Notes under the pieces: model-generated
Databases searched by the model: none
Told to the model about the DNA's origin: nothing
Seen by the model: the letters and a program-made list of their open reading frames with translations, nothing else
Part shown: positions 7,009 to 15,578 of the stretch, piece by piece
Layout of the letters: every line of letters begins with the position of its first letter
Position numbering within the stretch: the first letter of the stretch is position 1
Source of the DNA: a virus
Reading direction: 5' to 3' (one strand)
IMG/VR virus record: IMGVR_UViG_3300030419_006614
Location: 1 to 29,193 of that record
Length of the DNA stretch: 29,193 nucleotides
Made by a program: the position numbers and the translations under genes

Positions 7009-8232
7009 ATGTTTCAATCACCTTTACAGCAAAACAATCCATTCGGAGGGCATAACCCTTTTGCAGGTAATTTCATTAATAAACAAAAAATTCAGATAGG
7101 TCAACCTGCCCCTGGTCCTGAAGGTACGCCACGTTTTATGAACTATGTAGCTGATTATGGTGGTTGTGGTTTTTGGCGTATTATATGGCCTGAATATTTG
7201 CTTAATGCAAGTATGAAGTGTATGGTTCATACATCCACCGTAATGACTATGGACCCTAATCACTATCAACGCGCAGTAGCCATAAAATTACAAAGACAAG
7301 CTTCACCAGATCAATTAAAGTTTGTAAGATACCTTAAGCAGATTTCAAGTCAAGTGGGGTTTAGGTTAATTTACGAAATTGATGATTTAGCTTTTAGGGA
7401 AGATATTCCAGATTACAACAAATACAAATTTGCATTTACGAGTGATGAAATAAGAAACGGTATCCAAGAAATAATGGAACTGTGTGACGAAATGACCGTT
7501 ACGTGTCAGTTCATGAAAGATTATTACGAATCAAAAACTAATACTCTACCTGTAACAGTTATACCCAACTATGTACCTAAATTTTGGATGGGTAATTTTT
7601 ATAACCGTGAAAAGATAGAATTTGATTACGATAAGCATAAACGTAAACCCCGTGTAGTTTGGTCTGGTTCAGGTGCTCATATTGATGTAGATAATAGGAT
7701 AAAAGGTAAAGATGATTTCTTTCACGTTAATGATGTTATAAGATCAACAGTTGACGATTTTCAGTGGGTATTTTTAGGTGCCATTTCTCGCGACTTAACT
7801 GATTTAGTACAAAAAGGCAAAATTGAATTTCACCCATGGTGTGATTTATATAATTACCCGGAAAAAATATACACATTAAATGCTAATATGATGATAGCTC
7901 CTTTGAGAGATAATAATTTTAATAAATCTAAGAGTGATCTTAAACATCTTGAAGCAAGTTGTTTCGGTTTACCAGTTGCATGTCAAGATATTTGTACATA
8001 CGAAAATGCACCTATTAAATTTAAAACCGGTGAAGAAATGATTGATCAGATTAAAACTGTTCTTAAAGATGAAAGAAGATTTATCAAAGAATCAGTAGCT
8101 GGTAGGAATTTCGCAGAATCAAGATTTTTAGAAAAGGAAGAAAATATTGGTAAATTTTTTGAAAATTATAATTACCCGGTGAACGATCCAAGGAGAAAAT
8201 TTCTCAATAGTTTGCCAGAAAATAAAGCTTGA
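7009..8232 (+). CDS. GT4-like (GT-B fold) glycosyltransferase
   Basis: Predicted GT-B sugar transferase, 407 aa. After a Gln/Asn/Pro-rich start of about 40 residues comes a Gly-rich donor-side loop DYGGCGFWRI. Then follow IYEIDD (a motif of phage and bacterial GT4-like enzymes), TVIPNYVP, the second Rossmann strand RKPRVVWSGSGAHID, and a C-terminal IAPLRDNNFNKSKSDLKHLEASCFGLPV. The last block matches the GT4 donor-binding region, in which a conserved acidic residue (E of HLEAS) contacts the nucleotide sugar. It sits between 46 and 43 with its own promoter. The substrate is unknown. DNA glycosylation and virion glycan synthesis are both possible. Confidence 0.8.
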   Translation: MFQSPLQQNNPFGGHNPFAGNFINKQKIQIGQPAPGPEGTPRFMNYVADYGGCGFWRIIWPEYLLNASMKCMVHTSTVMTMDPNHYQRAVAIKLQRQASPDQLKFVRYLKQISSQVGFRLIYEIDDLAFREDIPDYNKYKFAFTSDEIRNGIQEIMELCDEMTVTCQFMKDYYESKTNTLPVTVIPNYVPKFWMGNFYNREKIEFDYDKHKRKPRVVWSGSGAHIDVDNRIKGKDDFFHVNDVIRSTVDDFQWVFLGAISRDLTDLVQKGKIEFHPWCDLYNYPEKIYTLNANMMIAPLRDNNFNKSKSDLKHLEASCFGLPVACQDICTYENAPIKFKTGEEMIDQIKTVLKDERRFIKESVAGRNFAESRFLEKEENIGKFFENYNYPVNDPRRKFLNSLPENKA

Positions 8233-8256
8233 TAAATCCTAAGAACCCTTTATAAT
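8229..8256 (+). promoter_or_regulatory. Promoter of gene 43 (TTGATA-N16-TATAAT)
   Basis: TTGATA at 8229-8234 contains the TGA stop of the preceding gene; 16-base spacer; TATAAT at 8251-8256; 8 bases to the ATG at 8265. Confidence 0.78.
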
Positions 8257-8264
8257 TAACGGGT

Positions 8265-10853
8265 ATGTATAGGAATGTTGTTTATGAGCCCTCACAAGAA
8301 CAAATGCGACTGTTCACTTGGGATGAGGATGGAAATAGAATACAAGTAACGCAAAGTTACAACCCGTATCTTTATATTGAACCTAAAGATAGTAGGCATC
8401 AAACTGCAACTTCTATTTACAAGACACCTTTGCGTAAGGTGGTATTCAAACGTGAATCTGAAAGAAGACAGTTTATTAAAAACAACAAAATAAAAAGGTT
8501 GTTTGAGCATTTACCAGTAAAGCAACAATTTTTATTAGATAATTTTTGGCAAGTAAATGAAACTGACGACTTTACGAAAAACCCAATCAAGATGCTTTTG
8601 TTAGATATTGAGACCTATTCACCTGATGGGTTTCCAAATATCGAAAATGCTAATCATGCGATTAATGTTATTACAGTTTACGATAATCTTGAAAAAAAGT
8701 TTTATACTTGGGGTACAAAAGAGTATAAAGGTAAAGGTAGAGACGATTTAGAATACGTTTATTGTGAAACTGAAAGGGTACTATTTGCAAAGTTCCTTGA
8801 TTACCTTGAGAAAGATTACCCAGATATCTTAAGTGGATGGAACTCTGAGTTCTTCGATATTCCATATATTATAAAACGTTGTGAACGTATTATGGGTAGT
8901 GAAGAAATGAAGAGATTATCACCTGTAAACAATGTATATTATCGAAGCATTCAAGGTGCTTTTGGTAGGCAACAAATACGTTGGTATATTGAAGGTATAG
9001 CTTTGTTAGACTATTTAGATATATACAAAAAGTTCGCACCTTTAAGGGAATCATATAAACTTGATGCAATTGGTGAACTTGAGTTAGGTGAACGAAAGGT
9101 GGAGTTTCAAGGTATGGATTTGGCAACCTTATCTGACGTTGATTGGGATAAGTTTATTGACTACAACATTCAGGACGTAAACCTACTCGTAAGATTAGAA
9201 GAAAAGCTACAATATTTGGGTTTGATACGGATGTTAGCTTATGTAGGGTGTGTTACCTTTGACGCAGCTATGGGTGCGTTATCGGTGATTAATGGGGCTT
9301 TTTGTATTCGTGCAAGACACAAACAACAAGTCATACCTACTTTTATACGAGGGGAAGACACGGGTAAGAATCCAGGTGCATATGTAGGTGAACCCCAACA
9401 AGGGTTCCAAAACTACATTCTATCTTTTGATGCTAACAGTCTATATCCTAATGTGATGATATCGCTCAACTTATCACCTGAAACTAAGATTGGTAAAATA
9501 CTAGAAAAAACTGATGACCGGGTTGTTATGGAGATGGTAAGTGGTAAAGTCAAAGAGTTTACTATTCCAACTTTTGTTAAGATGATAAAGGATTACAAAC
9601 TTACAGTATCAAAAGCTAATATTGTATTCCATCAACAAGAAAAGGGTATCATTCCTGAAATTGTAGATTATTATTATCAAAAACGCAAAGTGTTCAAAGA
9701 TGAGTATGTTGACTTGAAAAAGAAACATGCAAGTATGAAGAAAAGCGATCCAGATTATGAAAAGACCGGGGTAGATTCACAACGAGCCGGGACCAAACAG
9801 TTAACGGTGAAAATTTTGATTAACTCAATATATGGATATTTCGGTAACAAAAATGCACCTATTGGGGATGACGATATTGCATCATCAGTTACATTAAGTG
9901 GTCAAGCAGTAATTAAACAAAGTAACGTAATTATTAGAGACTTTATCAAACTTAAAACTGGTTTGAGTGATGAAGACTTAAAGAAGAAGGATCCTATCAT
10001 TTATAATGACACAGATTCCTCTTATGCATCAATTGAGTTACTGATTAACCATTTAGGGTTAAACTTCAAAAATGAAAAGGGTGAAGTTCATGATGATATA
10101 TACAAGCTTGAAGACGAATTGGTAGCTTATTTGAATAAGCAAATAATGATTTGGGGTAAGAAGGTATTCAATAGTAAAGATTGTAGATTTGTATTCAAGC
10201 GTGAGTGTATTGGCGAAGTTGGTGTATTCTTACAGAAGAAACGTTATGTCATGAACATACTTGATGACGAAGGTGCTAAGATAAACAAAACGAAGTATAC
10301 TGGGGTAGAGGTAGTTAGAACTACGTTACCGAACTCATTAAAACCTCATATGAAAAATGTAATTGAGATAATGCTCAGTACTCAAGACTACCAGCAAACC
10401 AATGAAGCAATGAAAGTGGTTTATGATAAATTCAAAGATTTGCCTATAACTGATATTGCAAGTGTAATGGGGTTAAAAGGGTATGAAAAATATGCAGGTC
10501 AATGTGACGGTATGAAGACAGTAAAGGGTATGCCAATACATGCAAAAGCAAGCTATTTTTACAATCAATTGGTAAAATTGCATAAACTTGATAAAAAATA
10601 TGAACTGATTGGTTCGGGGGATAAGGTTAGATTTTTCTATGTTAAGAAACCAAACAAATATAATGTTGATTCTATTGCATATAAGTACGAATGGCCTGAA
10701 GAATTTGATGCATTTTTCAAACCAGATTACGATAAAATTTATGAAAAGTTAATTTTTGCTCCTATCGAACGATTTTATAAAGCAGTTAACTGGAAATGTT
10801 ATTTACCAAACCAGGCAGTGCAGTGTGATTTATTTAGCTTATTATCTGAATAG
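8265..10853 (+). CDS. 43: gp43-like family B DNA polymerase
   Basis: Replicative polymerase with 3'-5' proofreading exonuclease, 862 aa (T4 gp43: 898). Exo I is LDIET with D114 and E116, Exo II WNSEFFDIPY with D198, and Exo III YNIQD with Y300 and D304. Polymerase motif A is FDANSLYPN with D389, motif B contains KILINSIYGYFGN, and motif C is YNDTDS with D582 and D584, so all catalytic acids are present. The last ten residues, QCDLFSLLSE (Q853 to E862), look like a sliding-clamp binding peptide, as expected for partnership with gp45. The gene is unbroken, with no intein or split as found in some phage polymerases. It is followed by the Sm-like protein gene under a separate promoter. Confidence 0.97.
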   Translation: MYRNVVYEPSQEQMRLFTWDEDGNRIQVTQSYNPYLYIEPKDSRHQTATSIYKTPLRKVVFKRESERRQFIKNNKIKRLFEHLPVKQQFLLDNFWQVNETDDFTKNPIKMLLLDIETYSPDGFPNIENANHAINVITVYDNLEKKFYTWGTKEYKGKGRDDLEYVYCETERVLFAKFLDYLEKDYPDILSGWNSEFFDIPYIIKRCERIMGSEEMKRLSPVNNVYYRSIQGAFGRQQIRWYIEGIALLDYLDIYKKFAPLRESYKLDAIGELELGERKVEFQGMDLATLSDVDWDKFIDYNIQDVNLLVRLEEKLQYLGLIRMLAYVGCVTFDAAMGALSVINGAFCIRARHKQQVIPTFIRGEDTGKNPGAYVGEPQQGFQNYILSFDANSLYPNVMISLNLSPETKIGKILEKTDDRVVMEMVSGKVKEFTIPTFVKMIKDYKLTVSKANIVFHQQEKGIIPEIVDYYYQKRKVFKDEYVDLKKKHASMKKSDPDYEKTGVDSQRAGTKQLTVKILINSIYGYFGNKNAPIGDDDIASSVTLSGQAVIKQSNVIIRDFIKLKTGLSDEDLKKKDPIIYNDTDSSYASIELLINHLGLNFKNEKGEVHDDIYKLEDELVAYLNKQIMIWGKKVFNSKDCRFVFKRECIGEVGVFLQKKRYVMNILDDEGAKINKTKYTGVEVVRTTLPNSLKPHMKNVIEIMLSTQDYQQTNEAMKVVYDKFKDLPITDIASVMGLKGYEKYAGQCDGMKTVKGMPIHAKASYFYNQLVKLHKLDKKYELIGSGDKVRFFYVKKPNKYNVDSIAYKYEWPEEFDAFFKPDYDKIYEKLIFAPIERFYKAVNWKCYLPNQAVQCDLFSLLSE

Positions 10854-10856
10854 TAG

Positions 10857-10884
10857 TTGATTCAAAGGGATGAATATATAAAAT
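10857..10884 (+). promoter_or_regulatory. Promoter of the Sm-like gene (TTGATT-N16-TAAAAT)
   Basis: TTGATT at 10857-10862, 16-base spacer, TAAAAT at 10879-10884, 6 bases to the ATG at 10891, which places the expected +1 on the A of the start codon. Confidence 0.7.
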
Positions 10885-10890
10885 ATTGTT

Positions 10891-11259
10891 ATGTCAGATG
10901 TAACACTAAAGATATTTGTTGACCAGGTAGGTCGAACCGTAATCGGTGATTTGGTATCAGAAGATGATTCCACCATTTCACTTAAGAACCCATGTACAAT
11001 TTTTGTTCAACCTAATGAACAAGGCCAACTTCAGGTGCAAACAGTTCCTATGTTTTTTAGAGAATTTTTGACCCTTGAAGGACGTGAGAAAGGCACTACT
11101 TGGACATTTAGGAAAAACACTATTATCGATAGTGATTGTGCTGAACATCTGGACGACAAACTAAAAAGCCAATATAGCCAAATTGTTACGACATTCTCTG
11201 CTCCGGACGCACCAAGCGAAGAGGCGGAACCAGAAGTAGTGAAATTGTTTGATGATTAA
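10891..11259 (+). CDS. Small Sm-like (predicted beta-barrel) conserved protein
   Basis: 122 aa. The N-terminal 60 residues alternate short strands: VTLKIFVDQVGRTVIGDLV, then DDSTISLKNPCTIFVQ, then QLQVQTVPMFFREFL. This resembles the LSm/Hfq fold, in which a 'LkdG..v.G.lv..D...i.L.n...' pattern forms a five-stranded barrel. Similar small proteins occur near the polymerase in marine T4-like phages, as I recall. The tail is acidic (PSEEAEPEVVKLFDD) and its VKLFDD end could dock on another protein. It has a separate promoter after 43 and is closed by a strong terminator. Function is unknown; RNA binding is a structural guess. Confidence 0.7.
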   Translation: MSDVTLKIFVDQVGRTVIGDLVSEDDSTISLKNPCTIFVQPNEQGQLQVQTVPMFFREFLTLEGREKGTTWTFRKNTIIDSDCAEHLDDKLKSQYSQIVTTFSAPDAPSEEAEPEVVKLFDD

Positions 11260-11272
11260 GTTATATTTCTTT

Positions 11273-11299
11273 AGCGCCTCTTAGGAGGCGCTTTTTTTT
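11273..11299 (+). terminator. Strong intrinsic terminator after the Sm-like gene
   Basis: A perfect 8-bp GC-rich stem (AGCGCCTC / GAGGCGCT) with loop TTAG is followed by eight consecutive T. It is the only textbook rho-independent terminator in the window. It separates the polymerase unit from uvsX, whose promoter begins 3 bases downstream. Confidence 0.93.
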
Positions 11300-11302
11300 G
11301 TC

Positions 11303-11330
11303 TTGATTACCCGTTTTTATAATCTATAAT
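11303..11330 (+). promoter_or_regulatory. Promoter of uvsX (TTGATT-N16-TATAAT)
   Basis: TTGATT at 11303-11308, 16-base spacer, TATAAT at 11325-11330, 6 bases to the ATG at 11337. A second TATAAT lies within the spacer at 11318-11323. Because a terminator stands directly upstream, uvsX must depend on this promoter. Confidence 0.82.
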
Positions 11331-11336
11331 AACTAC

Positions 11337-12422
11337 ATGGCTAAAGATAAGATCGCAGATGTTTTTTCAAGTTTAGATAAACTTAACCCTGAAGCTACAT
11401 ACTTAAGTGAAAACGCACTATCTAATGTCGATACCTGGTATGATACAGGTTGTTATGCATTGAATGCTATTATAGGTGGTAGGTGTGTTGGTGGTGGTGT
11501 ACCGAAAGGTAGATTAATTGGTTTTGCTGGACCATCTCAATCAGGTAAGACTTATATTATTAATAAAATTTTAGGTAACGCACAGAAACAAGGTATCCAC
11601 CCAGTTATTTTTGACACCGAGTTTGCTGTTGATAAAGAAAGTACAGAAGGCGTTGGTCTTGATGCCACTAAAACCAAATATGTACCCGTATATACAGTAG
11701 AACAATGTCGTAACCAAGTAGTAGCTTTGCTTGATAGTATTGTTGAAAAGGGGTTACAAGGTAGGTTTATTATTTCTATCGACTCTTTAGGTAACTTAGC
11801 ATCACAAAAAGAGGTAGATGATGCTGCTAAAGATAAGAGTGCAATGGATATGGGTCTTAGAGCTAAACAGTTAAAGTCTATGATGAGAATTTTAACTTAT
11901 AAGGCTGGGTTGTCAGGAACCACTATTTTGTTTAGTAATCATACCTATGACGATCCTTCTGCGTTAATGCCTACGTTAGTTAAGACCGCTGCTGGTGGTA
12001 GTGGACCCCAGTATATGGCAAGTGTGTTGGTACAACTTGCTAATAAAAAGGAACGTCAAGATGCATCAAACGATAATGATGAAATGTTACCTGAATCACG
12101 AAACTATTCGGGTAGCACACTTCGGTTTTTGACAACCAAAAATCGTTTTGTACCTCCTTATTTGCAAGCAGAGATTTACCTTAACTTTAAAACCGGTTTA
12201 GACAAGTATAGTGGCTTGAAAGACATGGCTGTTAATCATGGGATATTAACGCAGACCGGTAGTACATTTCAAATTGGTATCGAGAGTGAGGACGGAAAAC
12301 GTAAGGTGGGAGATAAAATAGGTTATTATAAAAATTGGAGAAAAGATGTAGATCTTTGGGAAAATTTTATTATTCCTGAATTAGATAAAAAGTTGAAATT
12401 AGCATATAGCTACGGTAAATAA
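11337..12422 (+). CDS. uvsX: UvsX-like RecA-family recombinase
   Basis: Strand-exchange ATPase that forms filaments on ssDNA, 361 aa (T4 UvsX: 391). Walker A is GPSQSGKT at 65-72; the following FDTEFAVD carries the catalytic glutamate region and FIISIDSLGN near 143-152 is Walker B. TILFSNHTYDDP and the AAGGSGPQYMAS segment correspond to the L1/L2 DNA-binding region of RecA-fold proteins. The N-terminus (SSLDKLNPEA) resembles the short UvsX protomer-contact helix. It acts with UvsW, gp32 and gp46/47 encoded nearby. It begins directly after a terminator with its own promoter; the carbamoyltransferase gene follows after 4 bases. Confidence 0.95.
   Translation: MAKDKIADVFSSLDKLNPEATYLSENALSNVDTWYDTGCYALNAIIGGRCVGGGVPKGRLIGFAGPSQSGKTYIINKILGNAQKQGIHPVIFDTEFAVDKESTEGVGLDATKTKYVPVYTVEQCRNQVVALLDSIVEKGLQGRFIISIDSLGNLASQKEVDDAAKDKSAMDMGLRAKQLKSMMRILTYKAGLSGTTILFSNHTYDDPSALMPTLVKTAAGGSGPQYMASVLVQLANKKERQDASNDNDEMLPESRNYSGSTLRFLTTKNRFVPPYLQAEIYLNFKTGLDKYSGLKDMAVNHGILTQTGSTFQIGIESEDGKRKVGDKIGYYKNWRKDVDLWENFIIPELDKKLKLAYSYGK
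12393..12421 (+). promoter_or_regulatory. Possible promoter of the carbamoyltransferase unit (TTGAAA-N17-TAAATA)
   Basis: TTGAAA at 12393-12398 inside uvsX, 17-base spacer, TAAATA at 12416-12421 across the uvsX stop, 5 bases to the ATG at 12427. It is weaker than most; read-through from uvsX could also drive this gene. Confidence 0.45.
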
Positions 12423-12426
12423 CATC

Positions 12427-14031
12427 ATGGCAAATATTGCTTTTTACGGTTCGCACAATGGTGCTATCGCCCTTGAAGATAACGGGGAATATTATGTAAT
12501 TGAACTTGAACGTTTTTTTAATATTAAAAATATTGGGTTAGCTCAATATAAGCCGTTGCGTTTTAGAGAAGAAGCCGTATACGCAGTATTAGAGTATATT
12601 GAAAAAGAACTTGGTTATGTGCCACCCTTCGAAAATCTAATTCATATCAATACGGAATGTGTACATGACGATATAACATATAGTTATAAAGATTTCATTC
12701 CTGCAAAAACTGTTTTAGAAGGGTGGCATCACCATGCACATGCAAGTGGTTCATTTTATCAATCTAATTTTAATGAAGCTATTATTTTTAGTTTTGACGG
12801 TGGTGGTAATGACGGCTTTTTTAATATTTTTACAGCTAATAGAAAAGACGGGGTAAAATATTTGGATAAAACAAACCCTGCAGAAAGACATGATTATGAT
12901 TATGACTTTGGTTTTCCTTATATGTGTTTTGCACATTATTGCCCCGATATTAAACAAGAATGGATTTCAGATGGTAATCTTGTTTATAGTGGGAAAATTA
13001 TGGGGTTGTGTGGGTTCGGTAAAGTTAGACACGAATGGTTAAACGCATTTAAAGAGTTCTATTATTCAAAACCTGATGGTGAAGATTATGTTGAAAAACT
13101 TAATAACATTATAGGTAGAAAATGTAATTTGGTATTCGATGAAAATAACAGATTAGAAAAAGAAGTTAGCTGGGATGTAGCAGCTACATCTCAACAGGCT
13201 TTTGAAGATGTATTTTTTGAAGTTGCAATGCCGTATATTGACAAATATAAAGATCTGCCAATTATTATTACCGGTGGTTGCGGTCTTAATATTCTACTTG
13301 CAACTAAAATTAAAGAGAAATTTCCTAATCGACCTAGCTTTGTAGCACCCAATACAAATGACTGTGGTATTGCGTTAGGTTTGCTAGCAGGTTTTAATAA
13401 ACCCAAAGAACCTATTGATATTACATATGGTGGTACGGAACTAATGGATAAAAATTGTTACCCGGCATGGATCGAAAGTAACGTTGCTAAACCTGTTAAC
13501 TTTGAAGACATAGTAAACTATCTATGTGAAGGAAAAATATTTGGAGTTGCAAGAGGTAGATGTGAACATGGTCCTAGAGCTTTAGGAAACAGGTCTATTA
13601 TTTGTAACCCGGCTTTTCCTGAGATGAAAGATATATTGAATCATAAAGTTAAACACCGGGAGTGGTATAGGCCATTTGCCCCGGTAGTTAGACTTGAAGA
13701 TGTTTCGAAATATTTTGAATGGGAAGGCGAAACAAGACATATGCTTTATTGCCCAAGGGTACGTAAAGAATGGCAAAAGGAACTAAGCTCTATTACTCAT
13801 GTAGACGGGACTGCAAGAGTACAAACCATTACAAGAGAACAGAATGAATGGCTTTATGATCTTCTTACCGTATTTGAAGCTAAAGCAGGTCATGGGGTAT
13901 TGTTAAATACATCGTTTAATATTGCAGGTAAACCTATTCTTAATACTATAGCTGATGCAATGAAAGTGCTTGAAACTTCGCAGATGGATTTTATAATCAT
14001 CGAAGATTTTTACTATGGAAAATACTGGTAA
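12427..14031 (+). CDS. NodU/CmcH/TobZ-type carbamoyltransferase
   Basis: Probably transfers a carbamoyl group from carbamoyl phosphate to a hydroxyl of a sugar or other small substrate, through carbamoyl-adenylate as in TobZ. The 534 aa match the family (about 550-600). The N-terminal Kae1/ASKHA-like domain has the metal-binding HHHAHASGSFY motif near 102-111 and the FSFDGGGNDG phosphate loop. ITGGCGLN and CGIALG follow. The C-terminal domain contains GRCEHGPRALGNRS, KHREWYRPFAPVV and LNTSFNIAGKPI, all characteristic. The 3' end overlaps queC by 17 bases, which ties it to that pathway. The substrate cannot be read from sequence: a nucleotide-sugar product of the phage's own epimerase or dehydratase, or a modified base, are candidates. 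Confidence 0.9.
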   Translation: MANIAFYGSHNGAIALEDNGEYYVIELERFFNIKNIGLAQYKPLRFREEAVYAVLEYIEKELGYVPPFENLIHINTECVHDDITYSYKDFIPAKTVLEGWHHHAHASGSFYQSNFNEAIIFSFDGGGNDGFFNIFTANRKDGVKYLDKTNPAERHDYDYDFGFPYMCFAHYCPDIKQEWISDGNLVYSGKIMGLCGFGKVRHEWLNAFKEFYYSKPDGEDYVEKLNNIIGRKCNLVFDENNRLEKEVSWDVAATSQQAFEDVFFEVAMPYIDKYKDLPIIITGGCGLNILLATKIKEKFPNRPSFVAPNTNDCGIALGLLAGFNKPKEPIDITYGGTELMDKNCYPAWIESNVAKPVNFEDIVNYLCEGKIFGVARGRCEHGPRALGNRSIICNPAFPEMKDILNHKVKHREWYRPFAPVVRLEDVSKYFEWEGETRHMLYCPRVRKEWQKELSSITHVDGTARVQTITREQNEWLYDLLTVFEAKAGHGVLLNTSFNIAGKPILNTIADAMKVLETSQMDFIIIEDFYYGKYW

Positions 14032-14845
14032 TATAGAAGAAGCACCTCCACCACAACGTAAGAGTGGGGTAATGATATTTAGCGGTGGTATGGATAGTGC
14101 CGCTATGCTTAGATTAGCACAATTTAGCGTTAATGATCTTTATTGTTTGACTTTTGATTATGGTCAAAGACATAAAAGGGAAATAGAATGTGCGAAGACA
14201 CAGATTCAACATGCTAAACTTTTATCTTTTAATCATTCATTTGAGGATTCATATATCGAACATGTTGTTATAGATATAACTAATCTTATCGAAATATTTG
14301 GTCGTAATAATTCTATAACTAATTTAGATATTCGAAACCCAGATGTTACAAAAATGGTTGGAGAAGCTCAACCAGCAAGTTACGTACCTTTTAGGAACCA
14401 AATATTTTTATCGTTAGCATGTGCTTATGCTGAAACGGTAAACGCTAATTATATATATCACGGTGCTACAAAAGTGGATAGTTTAGCAGGTTACTGGGAC
14501 GCAAGTCAAGAATTTAAAGACGCATTTCAACATTTAATTCAATTGAATAGAAAATATGAAATGGAGATACAATGTCCATTATTAGAAATGGATAAAAAAG
14601 CTATTGTCGAATACGGCTATAGTAATTCAATTTCCTTCAAAGATACATACACATGTTATAGTGGTGAAGATTTATGTGATGCAACCACACCAAGTAGTTC
14701 TTTAAGACTTAAAGGGTTCGCTGATGCAGGTTATATTGACCCGTTACCATATAAACAAGACTTAACTGAGTTTTGGGAAAAACATAATTGCAAACCATAC
14801 CATGATGAAGTATTCTTAAATACAGAAGGAACTAGAGGACCATAA
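14015..14845 (+). CDS. queC: QueC-like 7-cyano-7-deazaguanine synthase with altered zinc site
   Basis: QueC converts 7-carboxy-7-deazaguanine to preQ0 with ATP and ammonia. The 276 aa carry a PP-loop SGGMDS at 23-28, FDYGQRHKREIECA as in QueC, YVPFRNQIFLSLACAYAE and a C-terminal LRLKGFADAGYIDP. The usual C-terminal zinc site has four cysteines (C...CxxCxxC). Here only C214 (TYTCYSG) and C221 (EDLC) remain, and the last two positions are replaced in DATTPSSS while the flanking sequence is kept. It also has a 16-residue polar extension before the first strand. It overlaps the carbamoyltransferase by 17 bases and the methyltransferase by 1 base. In phages, QueC usually serves 7-deazaguanine DNA modification. 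No FolE, QueD, QueE or DNA transglycosylase is in this window. Confidence 0.88.
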   Translation: MENTGNIEEAPPPQRKSGVMIFSGGMDSAAMLRLAQFSVNDLYCLTFDYGQRHKREIECAKTQIQHAKLLSFNHSFEDSYIEHVVIDITNLIEIFGRNNSITNLDIRNPDVTKMVGEAQPASYVPFRNQIFLSLACAYAETVNANYIYHGATKVDSLAGYWDASQEFKDAFQHLIQLNRKYEMEIQCPLLEMDKKAIVEYGYSNSISFKDTYTCYSGEDLCDATTPSSSLRLKGFADAGYIDPLPYKQDLTEFWEKHNCKPYHDEVFLNTEGTRGP

Positions 14846-15558
14846 TGAGAACATTTACAGAAGAAGAATTATCAAAATTAGGTTTTCAGGGAAATATATA
14901 CCCTGATCCTAATGCTTTTAGATCGCATAGACCATTTTTAAAACACTGTGTAGATTTATTATACGAGAAAAAAGGTAAACTTAATATTTTAGAAGTAGGT
15001 ATCGGTGACGGTAGTTCTGAATATTTTTCCGAAATTACTAAAGAAGATAAAGCTAATGTGTGGGGTATTGAATTTTATCCTGCATTTTGGGAAGAGTATG
15101 AAGAAAAAAGAAAGGAACTAGTAAACGATAATTATCAAATGTCTCTTGAATATGATTCGCAAGGTCCTTGGGTTTGGGGTACACCTATATTTGATAAAGT
15201 TGATAGATTCTATGATATTATTTTTATAGATTCCGGTAGTTACGAAAATAGATGGAACTGGGTTAAGTATGCTTCTAAAGGTCATTCAGATATTTTTATG
15301 TTGCATGACAGTGAACACTGGCATAGACAGAAGAAATGGGCTTTCGACTATATTAAAGAAAACTGGAAATATGTTTATGATAGTTGGCCTAAAGTAAACC
15401 CCGGTACTATATTTGGTGCTAATTTTGATCTTGAGTGTAACTTAGCTTTTGAAAAGATACATGATGATTTAGCTGTTGATCCTTCAAACCCGCACCCTCA
15501 AGTTGGGGAATTGGATCCAGCAACTATGAATATGCCTATACAGGAATGGGCTGAATAA
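14845..15558 (+). CDS. Class I SAM-dependent methyltransferase
   Basis: 237 aa with a Rossmann SAM-binding loop ILEVGIGDGSSEYF (residues 48-61), an acidic second-strand end (VWGIEFYP), and DIIFIDSGSYE followed by SDIFMLHDSEHWHRQ at the positions of motifs IV and V. The overall shape is like sugar or small-molecule methyltransferases of the Methyltransf_24 type. No DNA methylase motif (DPPY, NPPF, PCQ) is present. The ATG overlaps the queC stop by 1 base, and AGAGG six bases upstream is one of the few Shine-Dalgarno-like sequences in the window. The last gene of this unit, it faces a minus-strand gene 3 bases away. The target is unknown: a sugar on the decorated molecule or a modified base. 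Confidence 0.8.
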   Translation: MRTFTEEELSKLGFQGNIYPDPNAFRSHRPFLKHCVDLLYEKKGKLNILEVGIGDGSSEYFSEITKEDKANVWGIEFYPAFWEEYEEKRKELVNDNYQMSLEYDSQGPWVWGTPIFDKVDRFYDIIFIDSGSYENRWNWVKYASKGHSDIFMLHDSEHWHRQKKWAFDYIKENWKYVYDSWPKVNPGTIFGANFDLECNLAFEKIHDDLAVDPSNPHPQVGELDPATMNMPIQEWAE

Positions 15559-15559
15559 A

Positions 15560-15578
15560 AATTAGTAATCTTCTAATT
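15560..15578 (-). terminator. AT-rich hairpin at second convergent junction
   Basis: AATTAG / CTAATT (6 bp, loop of 7) overlaps the stop codon of the minus-strand gene. Read on the minus strand it is followed by a TTTTTATT run, so it could act as a weak terminator for that gene. The stem has only one GC pair. Confidence 0.35.

Noticed and set aside
12427-14031. Interpretation as a Kae1/TsaD tRNA-modifying protein
   Set aside because: The N-terminal fold is shared, but the C-terminal motifs (EHGPRALGNRS, LNTSFN) are specific to NodU/CmcH carbamoyltransferases.
14845-15558. DNA methyltransferase
   Set aside because: No DPPY/NPPF or PCQ motif and no target-recognition domain; it looks like a small-molecule or sugar methyltransferase.
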